A stretch of DNA of 64,000 nucleotides from Paracentrotus lividus (lineage: Eukaryota; Echinodermata; Echinoidea; Camarodonta; Echinidae). The DNA is taken from contig CALNVZ010002100.1 of assembly GCA_940671915.1 (NCBI GenBank), positions 5,340,148 to 5,404,147 of the forward strand. Reading direction: 5' to 3'. Shown piece by piece: positions 37,153-49,018 of this stretch. How positions within the stretch are numbered: the first letter of the stretch is position 1; each line of letters starts with the position of its first letter. The notes beneath the pieces are model-generated. The model saw only the letters and a list, made by a program, of their open reading frames with translations. It had not been told where the DNA came from and searched no databases. A program made the position numbers and the translations under genes.

Positions 37153-40100
37153 ATGAGTGATATATACACTGGCTCCCTGATGTGGTTGATCTGTATCACT
37201 ATCTACATTGGTTCAGTATTTACACAGGAGGTTTCAGATGGAGTTTCAAGAAAGTTTATTGACCCCAACCTTCATCCGTCCCATTACCCTTATTTCTTTT
37301 GGAGCCATCCTGAGATAGCAGAGGATTGCAGGCAAGATGAAAGTTGTCTATACAAGGTAACTTTATTTCATTTCATTAATCAGTTTGAAAAAAATAAATA
37401 ATGAAAAAAGAGTTTCAAAACAAATTCTTAAAGATGAGTTTCAAATAAATTTTGAGCTGCAATCTGTATACTTAGAGATACCAATTATGCTCATGCTTTC
37501 TTAATCAGTTGAATAGTCAGATTTTTTTTTGATTTTTAAAATTTTTTTAACGATGCTGAATAAATCGATTGTGGTTGTAAAGCATGGTTGCAACAAGTTA
37601 TTTTACTTAAGCTGCTTGAAACAAAAATACCCATCAGTGCAATCTATCAATGTCTAATAATTTGAATTATACTGGTCAATGCAACAACAAATTAAAATAA
37701 ATATGAGGTAGACCCTATTTTTTCCATTTTTTTTATCATACATATATGCAGGAGTACACAGCAGGTTGATATTTGATCCTCAATTCACCATCTTTCACTC
37801 TCTCTTCTAAAAATAGACAGATTTGGATAAATCAAGTTGTTGGGGCTATGAGGAAGGGTGCGAGCAGATCTCTAACTTTCCTGGTTATCCAGTTTGTACA
37901 GATATAGCTCGAGGTTGGTGAGTATACTTGATATAATTGTTCTGGCGTTAGGAAATAAAATATACAACATTAAGGCCAGTATTCTTGAAGGGTGATTAAA
38001 GTTAGTAGGCCCACTAAATATGTCATGCTATTGTTCAAGACAATAGAAAGGCCTACATATATATTTGGTAGGCCTACTAACTTTGGTCAACCTTCTAGTA
38101 AATATAACAGTGACCATCTGTCTATTGGGCGTGTGCTTTTCTTGAAACTTGATCACATTACAAGATATTATACTTCTATGGAGATTGTTTTCGAGGATTA
38201 TCTAGAGGAAGATTCTCTAAATGCAAAAAGTTGCAGTGAACAAATCCAGAGGAAATGAAGAGATTTACTCAGAATTTATGTGATGTTTGTGATATATATA
38301 TGATGTCTTGTTTATTGAAAATTGAACTTATTATTTTTTATGAGTAAGTATATCTATAAAAATTGAAAGTTTTGTGATAGTTGTATGTTTGCACATATTA
38401 CATAGATTTACATATGTATTATCTATTAAATTTATGTGTTCTTACAAAAGTCTACTTACCTTTGTGTTATTTTTGGTTGATGATAATTAAATTGATTAAT
38501 GACACAGTAGTTTTCCTGATACCATAGGTTTATATCCACTTGGTGTAACATCGGTTGGTCCAAGGTTGTCTAATACTGGGGTTGGGCGAATCTCAACTTT
38601 TTTTTTCAATCGAGTTGTTTCTGTAGTAAAATTCGATGTAGAAACTGAAAATGACAATTATTTTTGCGTACGATGACATCTTACGTCGCTCAAATGCAAA
38701 AAAACAAAATGGCCGCCGAAATGGCGTATTTTGCCCAATTATCACACTTTTAATAGGTATAAACCACTTTTATTACGTTTTTATATGGATTTTGGGTGTC
38801 AGGGAATCCAACATGATTAATCCTACCTAAGTTGACTGTTGGTGTAGCTTGGTAGTTAGTTTCAGTCAATATCGAGCAAAAATCACCTCATATCAAAATC
38901 ACTAAATAACACCTGTAACACATACTAGGTACATTAGGTCATGATGAAATTGTCAGATTTGAGCATCTAGACCATCAAAATCCATAAAGAAACAAAATAA
39001 AACCGGTTTATACCTATAAAGTGTGTGATGAATGGGCAAAATGGACTATTTCGGTTTTTTGCACTTTAGCGACGTCAGACATCATCGTACACAAATATAA
39101 TTGTCTTTTTTTGGATTCTACATCAAATTTGACTATAGAAACAACTTGTTTGAAATAACTTCTCAGAAAAAAGTAATTATTTGCCCAACCCTACTAATAC
39201 CCCATATAAACCTATTGGTCTACTAATAATTTGGTCCAATTTCCACTTGCTCTAATACATACCGGTACTTGGGCTAATGTCCACTTAGTCTAATTGCCCA
39301 TTTATCTAATTATTACATTTTCCAATAGCATTTTTGTCTCGCTCCAAAATGAATATTTGTATACAAGGTTATTACAAGTATTGGACTTAAATAATAGTGG
39401 AGTTAAACCAAGTTGAAATGAGACGAAATGGTCTTTGGACAAAATGGGATTTAAAAAATATATGGTAAAGATTGAGGCGAAGTGGCAATTAGAAAAAAAG
39501 TTTATTAGACAAAGCGGTTGTAGATGAAGCAGAATACATGTAAGACCATGTGGGATAAGACCAAACAGGTATTAGTCAAAGTGGGAATTTACCATAGCAT
39601 CTGCCAATATAATATCTTTCGTATTGCATCTGAATTTTATCTGTAGGGCAAAGGATATTGAAGCACAACAGGAGCTGTTTTGGAGCCAGGCTGATTTTGG
39701 GTTCATTAAAAATACCATTGGATCAATGAAAGTTATATGTGAGCCAAAGTCGAAGGTAAGTTACTCTTTTGAACACAATCTTCAATTTTTTTTCAAAATC
39801 TGAAAACAAAAACAAATTGAGAAAAGTCCACAAAATCTGCCATTTTGAAGCAATTTTGCCAATTCAACAATCTCCTTAGAAATTATATTGAGACTTTCCA
39901 AACTTCAATAATTCTTTTATTTTTTAACAGATTTTGATGAAAATTTTTCTTAAATTGCTCCTGTCATTTTGCTCTTTCCTACAAGATCGATTCTCTCCGT
40001 GGTTTTTGGTGCTCTAGTACAGTTGCTATAACTACATAGTTAACTTGATTCTTCATCAAACTTGTACCACCCCTTTTAAAGAATGATGTTTAAAACTTCT

Positions 40101-43100
40101 GTTTATACTGACAATATAGCATAGACAGGCATGTAAACAGAGCGAAGTATTGTTCAGTGATTGGTTTCTTAATAAAGATTTCTTTGTGTGTGTATTTGAG
40201 CGATCAATACAATATTGGTGGCAGCGGTGGGATCGAAATTTATTATTCATTGAAGAAAAAAAAATATGGTGAAAATGTACATATGGGCAATAGGAATTTC
40301 CCTTTTAGTTTAGTGCTTACCTTAGTCAAGGAATTGCGACGAGTTGAGTTACAATGCCTTTAATACACTAAATGATCTCTCTCTGGCTGAGACAAAAGTT
40401 CTATGATAATGATTGTTATGTTTCATCTATAGAATTTCAGGAGCAAAATAAGATATCTTTGGATTGTCTGTTTTACATTTTATGTTATGGTTATTGAGAG
40501 TGATGATCATGTGCATGTTGAAAAGAATGTTATTTTTGTACCATTACAGGATGATTCATTACTAGAATGCAGTGAGTTCATCCGTCATTGTCGAGCCAAG
40601 AATTTATATCTTGATCTCAGGGAACTTAGTTCAGATAAGTCTCGCAACAGGTTGGTAAACCTAATATTATCTACAAGATGTAGGACTTTGACTTGAAATT
40701 ACTACATTCAATGGACTCTGATTAGTAGAATATCAATCAAAAGTACATTTCTTCATTATACAATCAATTTTTTTCAATAATTACCTCGTGACGCTTACAC
40801 ATACTGGCAGCACACTCCGCCATATTGAAATTGAAATTGATAAGGTTTATTGATTCAACATTGCAGCTGCAAGCTGGTACATTTTTAATTTACGAATAAA
40901 AGTTATATTAACGTACAAACTTAAAATATATATATTTAACAAGATTAATTAAAAAATACAATACATATAAAGGCACTAGACTGATTGACTTTCCAGCTTT
41001 CTGATACATGTATACTGTTTGAGTTTCTGTTCATGTTATGTAATAAATGTTGAGTCATTGTTATATTTTGAAGAATAAATGTCATATTTTCATACTTTTA
41101 GCTTAGGTTCATGTTGTGAATTTATTATTACTCCTTTATATTTTCAGATTCAGTGTAGAAGCTTTTAACAAACCAGGCGTAGTTGGTGGCCACTGTAAAC
41201 TGGACAGAGAATACCTCAAATCTCAAAGCAAACATTTCTCAGAACTTCAATCATGGTAAGTTCCTTTCAAAGCTTATTTATGAACAATTGTCATTAAGTC
41301 ATTAAGTCATTTAGTCATTATATTTAATAAAAAATTACATCCAAACAAACAATCCTGATTTCTCTGGAAAAAAAAATCCAAGCAGGTTTCAAATTTTGTT
41401 GGAAGAGTGGGACAGCCACAATCATGGTAATATGTAATTTCGCTTTTAAAACGTTTTCACATTTATTTTGTGAAAGAAGTAGAGCACTTGATTGGAAAGT
41501 CAAAGTTTTCGTCTTTTGAACAACAGGTATGGAGAGTTGAATGAATACACTGAACTTAGCTTCAAGCCTGTGAAACATAAGAGCAAGTGTGATGTTGTGA
41601 TAACTCGTCCAACTTTCTTCATGAAACTTGATGCAGGTATGTTAACAAATGCAATACTATTATCCTTCTATTTATTTATTTGTCCCCTTTTTTTTGTCTC
41701 CCTGGTTAAAGTCTCATTTGATGTATTTGTATATCTTTTTTTTTTTAATGTGAAATATATTCTTACATTTCATTTCCCTCCTTTTTTTAGTAAAAAATCT
41801 TTTGATTTGTTGAATAAACAAAATATTGTGCTTGTTACTCTCAATTATAATACATAAAATCAAATTGGTGATTTTTGCACTACATCTTAGCCCCTGCATG
41901 ATGCCAATTCCAATTGTTTCAGTGTTTATGATTTATTTTCTATGTTTTGTTACAGGTGTTAATATGTATCATCATTTCTGTGACTTCATTAATCTCTACA
42001 TGTCTCAACACATCAACGGAAGTTTTTCACAAGATATTAATATTGTTGTGTGGGATGCTGTAAGTGTAATACACATTATATTGTGTTTGTTTGTCAAAAT
42101 TTACATAATTCAAGCATTGAAAGATAAAAGTTAAAATGGACTTCATGTTCCAGACAATACTGATTACATGTCATTTTGATCAGGGGGAGTAGATCAAGAT
42201 AATTAAAACTAGAATTTCATAAAATCTGATGAATTTCTGGGACACAAAATGATAATTATGAATGTTTGGTAGATATTTACAATGTAAATATAGATTAAAC
42301 ATCCAGGAATCAATATATATATATATTTTTCATCAAACTATGGCCCTTTAACATAAAGAGTTATGATCAATTGCAAATTTGAAACAACCATTCTGATTGG
42401 TTCACAGTGAGACTTTTGTGCAAGAAGTCCAAGCAACAAGGATCCTGATTGGCTACTATTTATTTTTGATAACTCTTCGTGTTACAATATCTACAATGTA
42501 TAACCATTTTAAATGTTATTAAACAGTAAATTCGTTTTCTTTTCAGAGTTACATGAATTATGGAGAGCTGTTTTTAGACACTTGGTCAGCATTCACTGAT
42601 ACTCATTTCATTATGTTGAAGGAGTGGAATGGGAAAAGGGTAAGGATTTTTTCCTTTTTATTAAATATATTATTCCTTAACTGTCATTCAAATTTAATCT
42701 ACTCCAACTTTTAAGCAAGGAGAGTATACAAGTCTAATGATTTTGCAAAGTAAACTAAATTTAGTCCTGTGTAATATATACCACATGCGGACTTGATTTG
42801 ATTAATACTGTTCATAACCACATATATGTGTAAGAAATCACCGTTTAAAAAAAAAAATTTATTAAGTCATAACCAAATATGTAACATGTTTTATCTTGAA
42901 TTGTATTGGCATAGGTGTGTATTGCTGATGGTGTATTCAGTCTGTTACCACGTATGCAGAGAGGTATGTACTACAATATGCCATTAGTGCCTAACTGTCA
43001 TAGCAGTAGTCTCATGAGGAGTTTCTCACAACATGTCCTTCATAGGCTAGGCGTTACGCAAGAAGGACCGAAGGTGAGTGTGCACAATTAGACTTCTTAG

Positions 43101-46100
43101 AAGGAGTTTATTTACACTTATTTTGATATTGTATATGGTCTAATAGCATCCAAGTTTGGTGTTATGGAAATACCCGAACTATTATGCTGAAAGTATGCAT
43201 TTTCATGGTCACTCTTTTTCTTATTCCTGTTGGTGGTAGGCCTATTGCTCTGGGTCATTTTTTTTTTTTTTTAAGTTTCACGCGCTTTGTATTCACACCA
43301 AGAAAACCAGGTTCTGTAAGTTGTGATTCTCGATTATCATCAATAATGAAGTATAAATAGTAATTTTGATTAGTAAATAATATTGTAAATTATAATTCAG
43401 GTATAAAAATGAGTTATGTGATCTGCATCAAAATAATTGTGCATAATAATCAAAGTATCGAAAACTTTAAATTTCAGAAGACCTTGATGAAACAATTAAA
43501 AGTGCAGAACTTAAAAGCTATCACTCTCTTACACAATCTGGTAATTCTGGTAATTTATGTATGCAATAGATATAAAACTCACATGTTATTTATCTTTGGT
43601 CCCATTTTAGAAAGATACAATCCGAATAACTCTTCTGGACAGACAGACCAAGCATAGGAATATTGTTAATCAAGAAGAGGTAAAACCATTAATTCATTTT
43701 TACCTTCTGATTTATTTTCTCTGATTAATTACAACTTTTTTATAATTATATTTTGTGTAAAAATCCAAAAACTTGTAAATGAAAATAATATGATGTAATA
43801 CAGGAATTTAGAATAATATATAGGGAATACTCTTTTTGGACTGGAAAATGTTCTTGTGTGCTACATGTATATCACATTCTCAATCATTCAGCACAAAAAC
43901 TTATAACAAGTTGTTTGTTTCATTCATAGCTTATTGAACTACATGTACTTTAAGCCCCCAGGGTCCACAGTGTCGAGGTATATAAAATCTTGACCCATTT
44001 GGCTTGGGTAAACAGCATTGTTTTCTGTGAATACAATAGGGCAAGACTTAGAATTACACTTCTCTACATTTAAATAACAGTGAAACATGCAATTTTCCCA
44101 TTTTTTGTTGACCAGCTGATAGCTGAACTGAAGAAGATTGATGGAGTAGAAGTTAATGTAGTTGTGTATCACTGGTAAGTTCAATACCAGGGGGGTGTTT
44201 CACAAAGAGTTAAGTAGACTTAAAAATCGCACTTAAATCGTGAGTTTCGTGCGTTATATTACGCATCACCTCATTGGACTGACCATACTCAGGGGATGCG
44301 CGCCATTGTGAAATCTATCAATTAAATTGCGCGTTTTAAAACAAGATGCGCGCAGAAGTTAAGTGCGACTTTTCTTAACTCTTTGTGAAACGCCCCCCTG
44401 GTCTCCTCTTACTCTTGTTATCGCTCCTTTTTTTGGCTATATTTGTTTACTACCTCTTTGTAGTTCTATATACGGCCCCTCCCATCTCATCTCACAAACA
44501 ACTTGGTATTGTAGTCTTCAATTTAAAAGCAGTTTTCTTTTGAATTGTTATTTCCTTCTCCTCTCTCTCTCTCTCTCTCTCTCTTAGGCACGTATATTAT
44601 CATATGTAGATCAATATTTGTGTAATTTCCTAATCCAACCAATGAAAAAATGAAGAAGCATCATCGCTTAGGGAACCATTTGTATATGGAAATGAATTGA
44701 AGAGCCTTCTCTCTTTCAATGCAAAATTTCCTGGTATGGCTTAAAATTCTAGTACTTTATAAGTAGTTACTTGTGCGATGGTTTTTACAACTACATTGTA
44801 CACTGTATGGCTATCTCTACAAAAGTAACAAAATTAAACTTTGCAGGTCTTAACGTCGTCCAAAATCTGGAAAATATTTTTCCAGTATTAGTGTCATAAA
44901 ACTTGATTTTCTAAATGAAAAGAGGTTGCAATTTTCATAATTTTAAGCGTGAAATTAGCAACCTTATTTTATAATGAGTATATTTAATAATCATATTATG
45001 TAATCTTTTAGCATCCATTTTAAATCCATTTTCCGTTTGTATTATTTTCAGGCGTGAAATGAATTTTATTGATCAACTTCAGGTGAGTTTTTTAAAAATT
45101 TCATAAAGTATGAAATCTTTTACAGAAGAAGGAATAACAAATATTTTCCCTGCTTATTTTCAATTGATTTTACATTAGTTTTTTTTTCAGTTTTAACATG
45201 CCTGTTTTTAATTAGGATTTAATGTAGGATAGTATATGAAATATGTAATATCTTGAGTAACCATGACATAGTAGAGTACATGTATATTATTCCAATATTT
45301 TCAAGTGAAACCATGCATGTTTGATCGCTCTCATCAAGCTCAATAACTTTTAAAAGCATTGCTAAATAATTGAAGGATGTTCTGATTGTTTTGTCTACAG
45401 AGTACACATAATTCAGATATCTTTATTGGGATGCATGGAGCTGGGTTAACTCATCTACTCTTCCTGCCGGACTGGGCTGTCATCTTTGAGATGTAAGATT
45501 TTCTTCAAATCTACCTGTCTTCCGTGCCTCATAAGTCGGAATCATAATGGAGTGTTCATAACTATATTAAAACAGATAAGATTTTATACTTGCTATGTGT
45601 TTGTCCAATAATTATCAAAACAGTCTACTCCCAAAATAACAAGTTGCTCATAAGCAAATCAAATACTGTTTTGTACTGAACACATATTGCCCATGTTTGA
45701 AATGGAGCCAATTAAAAACCAGTATTTCAAGAAAGGCAAAGTTATAAAACGGTATTCTTAAATTCTTTAATTTACATTTCTGATAATCCATCACAGAAAT
45801 TTGGAAAGTTTCACCTGGGAAATCCGAAAGCAAGTTCTATGTACAAATGAGGGACTTCTAGGGAATCAATATAAACCTCTTACCAAGATAAAATATACTT
45901 GCAGTCTTTTTTTTTTACACCTACCTTCTTCGCTACTGAAAATGGAGAACCTATTAATAAAAAATAATTGAGCTTGAAGCCTAAGATTATACTTTGATTT
46001 GATTTTTGTTTAACATGCATGATTCTTATCTTACAGTTCCAACTGTGAAGACAAAAACTGTTACAAGGACTTGGCTGCAATACGAGGTGTAAAGTATATG

Positions 46101-48949
46101 ACATGGGAAAATAATGACCTGCTGCAAAAACGTAACGAGGTGAGTGACCCTAAAACACATCTGCGATATCATAAAAAGTATATCAGGACAACTACCCCCT
46201 GGACAATTACCCCAGGACAACTACTCCCCAGATATGTGATGCATCACATCTAAATCAGACACAAGTCGCCGAGCAAATTTAGCACTGTGTCAAGGAAATC
46301 GGCAAAATAATAAAAACTAGCAGAAAGCCCCGTGGCAGCAATCCACGGGGGCTAGCAATAGGGGCCCGGGCCCGACCCTCGTATTCGATCAATTCTCCAG
46401 TTGATTCAGCATTGACAAAATGAACATTTATGGCCACGACGGCCCGCCATAGACATTCTTCTTTCATTTCAGTCTCATTCCGCAACAGTGGTGGATCCAG
46501 AATTTCATGAGATGGGGGGGGGGGGGGGGCTGGTGGGGGTTCGTGTTTTAAAAAAATTGGTCTTTGGCCATCAAGAAGGTCAGCATAATATCCGCCATTG
46601 GGGTACGCAGGAATTATAAGAATAATATCGTATAATGCTTGTCGCTATGAAATCCTGATGATCTTGTTCATTCGTCTCAATCTTGCTCCCTCCATCTTTT
46701 TCTCAATGCTCCCTGATCCTATTTTCTTTCCAACATCGCTCTACTTTCCGCCATTTATTCATTTCGTTTCCTTTACTATAAAGCGCCGTAATTACTCTTT
46801 CTCTCTCTCTCTTGTTCTACATCACGCCTCTCTTTTCTTTCCCATAACTGATTTAGTCACGCGTATAAATCTCGATTTCTCCCTCACGGCCAATCCGTTT
46901 TTATACCCCATATACTCAATATATTCATGATTCCTTGTTTTTTTTTTTTTTTTTTTTTTTTTGTTGTTTTTAATCGTGCATGGCAAAGAAAGAGGGTTAC
47001 GAAAAAGAGAGATGATGAGAGTTTTCTATATTTAAAAAAAAAAAAAAAAAAAATCTAATACCAGATGTCATGATCTTTTCGAGAACAAATGAAGGTCAAT
47101 TATCAATTAAATTTTCATTTTAAATTTCGAATGTGACCTTTTTGAATTTGTAAGACTGACGCTTTATCGATTAGCTACAACGTAAAAAGATACCTAATCA
47201 ATCAAGACCATTATAATACTTTAATCAGATAATCCCCATCAACCACGAAATCCCGGGGAAGATAAATTCCCTCCCGCCCGTTACGAAAATCTGCAGTAAG
47301 TTTTCTAAAGAAATTCTAATGTCAGTTATAATGATCCTTTCGAGATCAAATGAAGGTCTATTTTCGATAAATTTTCATTTTGAATTCGAATATGAACTTT
47401 TTGAATTTAAAAAATACACGCTTTTATCAATTAGCTATAACATAAAAAGATACCTACTCATGACCTTATAATACTTTAATTAGATAATCCCCCACTACAA
47501 AACCCGTGGAAGATAATCCCTTCCTCTCGCACGACGGTCGAGTCATTATCTCTAGTGCAAATAACTCCTTGAGGACTGGTCAGTTGATCGACAGATAGCT
47601 CCGTCCTCTGGATTGGAGTTTGAAAATGAATTTAAAATTGTATTCTTTTCTCCAAAATACTGGTATAAAACGTGTCGCATTTGCAAATGGTCTTTGCAGG
47701 GCTTTGTAAGGGAACTTTTAACGTGGAATTCAAATATGCCCATCTCGGTTCATGAATTCAATCACCTGATCATTTTGGATATTTGCATCAAAATCAAATC
47801 GGCAGGCAATAATCTCCCTAATCGGATTAACTCCAGAGTCCGGAGAACCATCTAATGAGCTTAAAGACTAACCGTTCAGACGTTTTACTTTATTCGTATT
47901 CGTGGTGACAACGGGTTGGCACACATTCTTGCCTGGAAAGAATGTCAGACGGAGTTGTGAAATACCGGTACAGTCTTGAAAGGAGACAGGGACACTTCCG
48001 ACGGACACTCATTTTGTCTGCCTTTTTTCATGCGTCGCGTTAAACCACGCAAGTCAATGGGGATTTCGTCGTCAAGGGAATCGTCGCCCAGCGTCCAAGG
48101 CGAACTCGTTAAAGAAAACGAAGCCCGCGAGCCGCTCCGCGGACCCGGCCTCCGTCGACCCCATCATCGACAGAGACGGTCGCTCTCCGTGGAAAATGCA
48201 GACCCTGCCCAAATGATTTACAGGGAGCGCGGACGGCAGCACGGGCGGATTCCTTACAGTAATAATATAGTGATTGTCTTATTTGGGGGGAAATATTGTT
48301 TTGATCTTCTAAATTTTGATTCTCTAAATGTTTCTTGTATGCTCCGTAAGAAAATTGAGTAGAAATAATTAGGGGAAAGCAATTAAAAAGAATTGTTTTT
48401 TGCAATCTTCGACTCTTTTCTGGCGACTTGTGTCTGATTTTGATATGATGAGTCACATAATTTATAGGGTCAAGTGTAGGGTTAGTATGTCGATTTTTGG
48501 CCGGGGTTATTTACCAGGAGGGTAATTGTCTAGGAGGTATTTGTCCTAGACCTAAAAAAAGCAAACACCAAACTTGGAAAACTGTAGGAACCCTATTACT
48601 GCAGTAGGGGAATCAAATCAAAATGCTTGTTTGTATCCTCTGTAGTTTACACATTTCAACAGATTACTAATAAATTTTTTATGGAAGTCTATCTTGGTAT
48701 CGTCTCCACACCTATAATATTGTAAAATGTATTAAAGTAGTGATGTAATGGTTTATTTATTCATTCTTTATTATCATTTTTTTATTCCTGGTACAGATTG
48801 ATCATCCAAGTCTTGGTAAGCCACATGCTAAGTTCTGTGATTATGAGTTTGATGTGCCAGAGTTCAGACGTCTCATGCTGGAAGCAATCTCGCATGTCAA
48901 GCTTCATAAAGGTTACAAACAGCAGCATCATGATAAAGATGAGCTTTGA
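37153..48949 (+). CDS. EOGT: EGF-domain-specific O-linked GlcNAc transferase (EOGT)
   Basis: This GT61-family enzyme moves GlcNAc from UDP-GlcNAc to Ser/Thr of folded EGF repeats (Notch and matrix proteins) in the ER lumen. Exons: 37153-37356, 37817-37917, 39647-39755, 40550-40650, 41148-41255, 41527-41636, 41956-42059, 42547-42639, 42915-43073, 43611-43679, 44116-44174, 45052-45082, 45401-45492, 46037-46139, 48797-48949. All junctions are GT-AG, the frame is continuous, and the product has 531 residues (human about 527). Residues 9-24 are hydrophobic (signal peptide). Family landmarks are [48 protein letters not shown] (245-259), [14 protein letters not shown] and [16 protein letters not shown] (426-441). 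The protein ends HHDKDEL, an ER-retention signal. Residues 297-299 are D-T-H where human EOGT has D-Y-D as I recall. The start is supported by the signal peptide and an acceptor 31 bp upstream. Confidence 0.97.
37974..38100. repeat. Palindromic MITE, copy 2
   Basis: GGCCAGTATTCTTGAAGGGT pairs with a degraded right end ACCTTCTAGTA, and TTAGTAGGCC with GGCCTACTAA. It is the same family as 7575-7720. It lies about 57 bp after the donor of EOGT exon 2. Confidence 0.65.
38526..39597. repeat. Outer GGTTTATATCCACTT repeat, split by an insertion
   Basis: The ends GGTTTATATCCACTT and AAGTGGGAATTTACC are imperfectly inverted. The body is made of TTGGTCTACTAATAATTTGG-like and GTCTAATTGCCCATTTATCT text that pairs with AGACAAAGCGG, GTGGCAATTAGA and AGACGAAATGG. 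It is interrupted by the 38578-39192 element. The same outer family is at 49019-50099. It lies in EOGT intron 2. Confidence 0.6.
38578..39192. mobile_element. Element with about 220-bp TIRs starting GGGTTGGGC
   Basis: The left arm 38578-about 38800 and right arm about 38975-39192 are inverted, sharing GAAACAACTTG/CGAGTTGTTTC, GTACGATGACATCTTACGTC and AGGTATAAACC. The centre is short and non-coding. It is inserted in the 38526-39597 repeat. Confidence 0.75.
42341..42490. repeat. CCCTGTAACA-family repeat in EOGT intron 7
   Basis: It contains CCCTTTAACATAAAGAGTTA, then ATCAATTGCAAATTTGAAAC, then CATTCTGATTGGTTCACAGT, and ends AACTCTTCGTGTTAC, the inverted terminus. It is the same family as 13628-13915 and 56040-56180. 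Confidence 0.65.
44187..44401. repeat. MITE with CCAGGGGGGTGTTTCACAAA termini
   Basis: CCAGGGGGGTGTTTCACAAA at the left is matched by TTTGTGAAACGCCCCCCTGG at the right, extending to AGAGTTAAG and CTTAACTCT. The centre contains GCGCGCCATTG and inverted GCGCGT words. It starts 12 bp after the donor of EOGT exon 11. Confidence 0.85.
47055..47525. repeat. Direct repeat pair of about 210-225 bp
   Basis: Two diverged tandem copies (about 47055-47280 and 47318-47525) share CAAATGAAGGTC, AAATTTTCATTTT, AACTTTTTGAATTT, TAGCTATAACATAAAAAGAT and ATAATACTTTAATTAGATAA. It lies inside the 46183-48547 element. Confidence 0.65.
48057..48258 (+). CDS. Putative captured first coding exon, unknown protein
   Basis: The frame begins [16 protein letters not shown], a match to the N-myristoylation pattern (MGxxxS), and continues through a basic, Ser/Arg-rich stretch ([15 protein letters not shown]) to a possible donor, TTACA followed by GTAATA, at 48259 (phase 1). 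The frame is also open upstream to 47976. Its GC and CpG content are far above the surrounding intron. It does not continue the EOGT frame (exon 15 needs phase 0) and lies between the arms of the 46183-48547 element. I do not recognise the protein. It may be a gene fragment carried by the element, the start of a nested gene, or a chance frame. Confidence 0.35.
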
Positions 48950-49018
48950 CGAGTGGTATGATAATCTATCTGCTGCAATCTAATATAAACATCTTTGTTA
49001 TATCAAAGGGGAAGTCCA

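Larger units (their letters stand above)
46183..48547 (+). mobile_element. 2.36-kb TIR element in the last EOGT intron
   Basis: The left end AGGACAACTACCCCCTGGAC, then ATTACCCCAGGACAACTAC, is matched in inverted form by the right end (GGTAATTGTCTAGGAGGTAT then TTGTCCT). About 60-100 bp further in, AAATCAGACACAAGTCGCC (46253-46270) is exactly paired with GGCGACTTGTGTCTGATTT (48422-48440). Inside are a hAT-like CAGTGGTGGATCCAG end (46486), T- and A-tracts, a direct repeat pair and a GC-rich frame (48057-48258). No transposase is recognised, so it is non-autonomous. No clear target-site duplication was found. Confidence 0.6.

Noticed and set aside
46480..46600. Complete hAT element starting at CAGTGGTGGATCCAG
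   Set aside because: Only one terminus is visible; no matching inverted end or transposase was found nearby.
47976..48056. Upstream extension of the GC-rich frame from the ATG at 47976
   Set aside because: The MGISSSRE start has a better protein-like beginning; the extension is compositionally mixed and I could not support it.
48109..48456. Minus-strand frame opposite the GC-rich exon
   Set aside because: Shadow of the plus-strand frame; it lacks a splice context.
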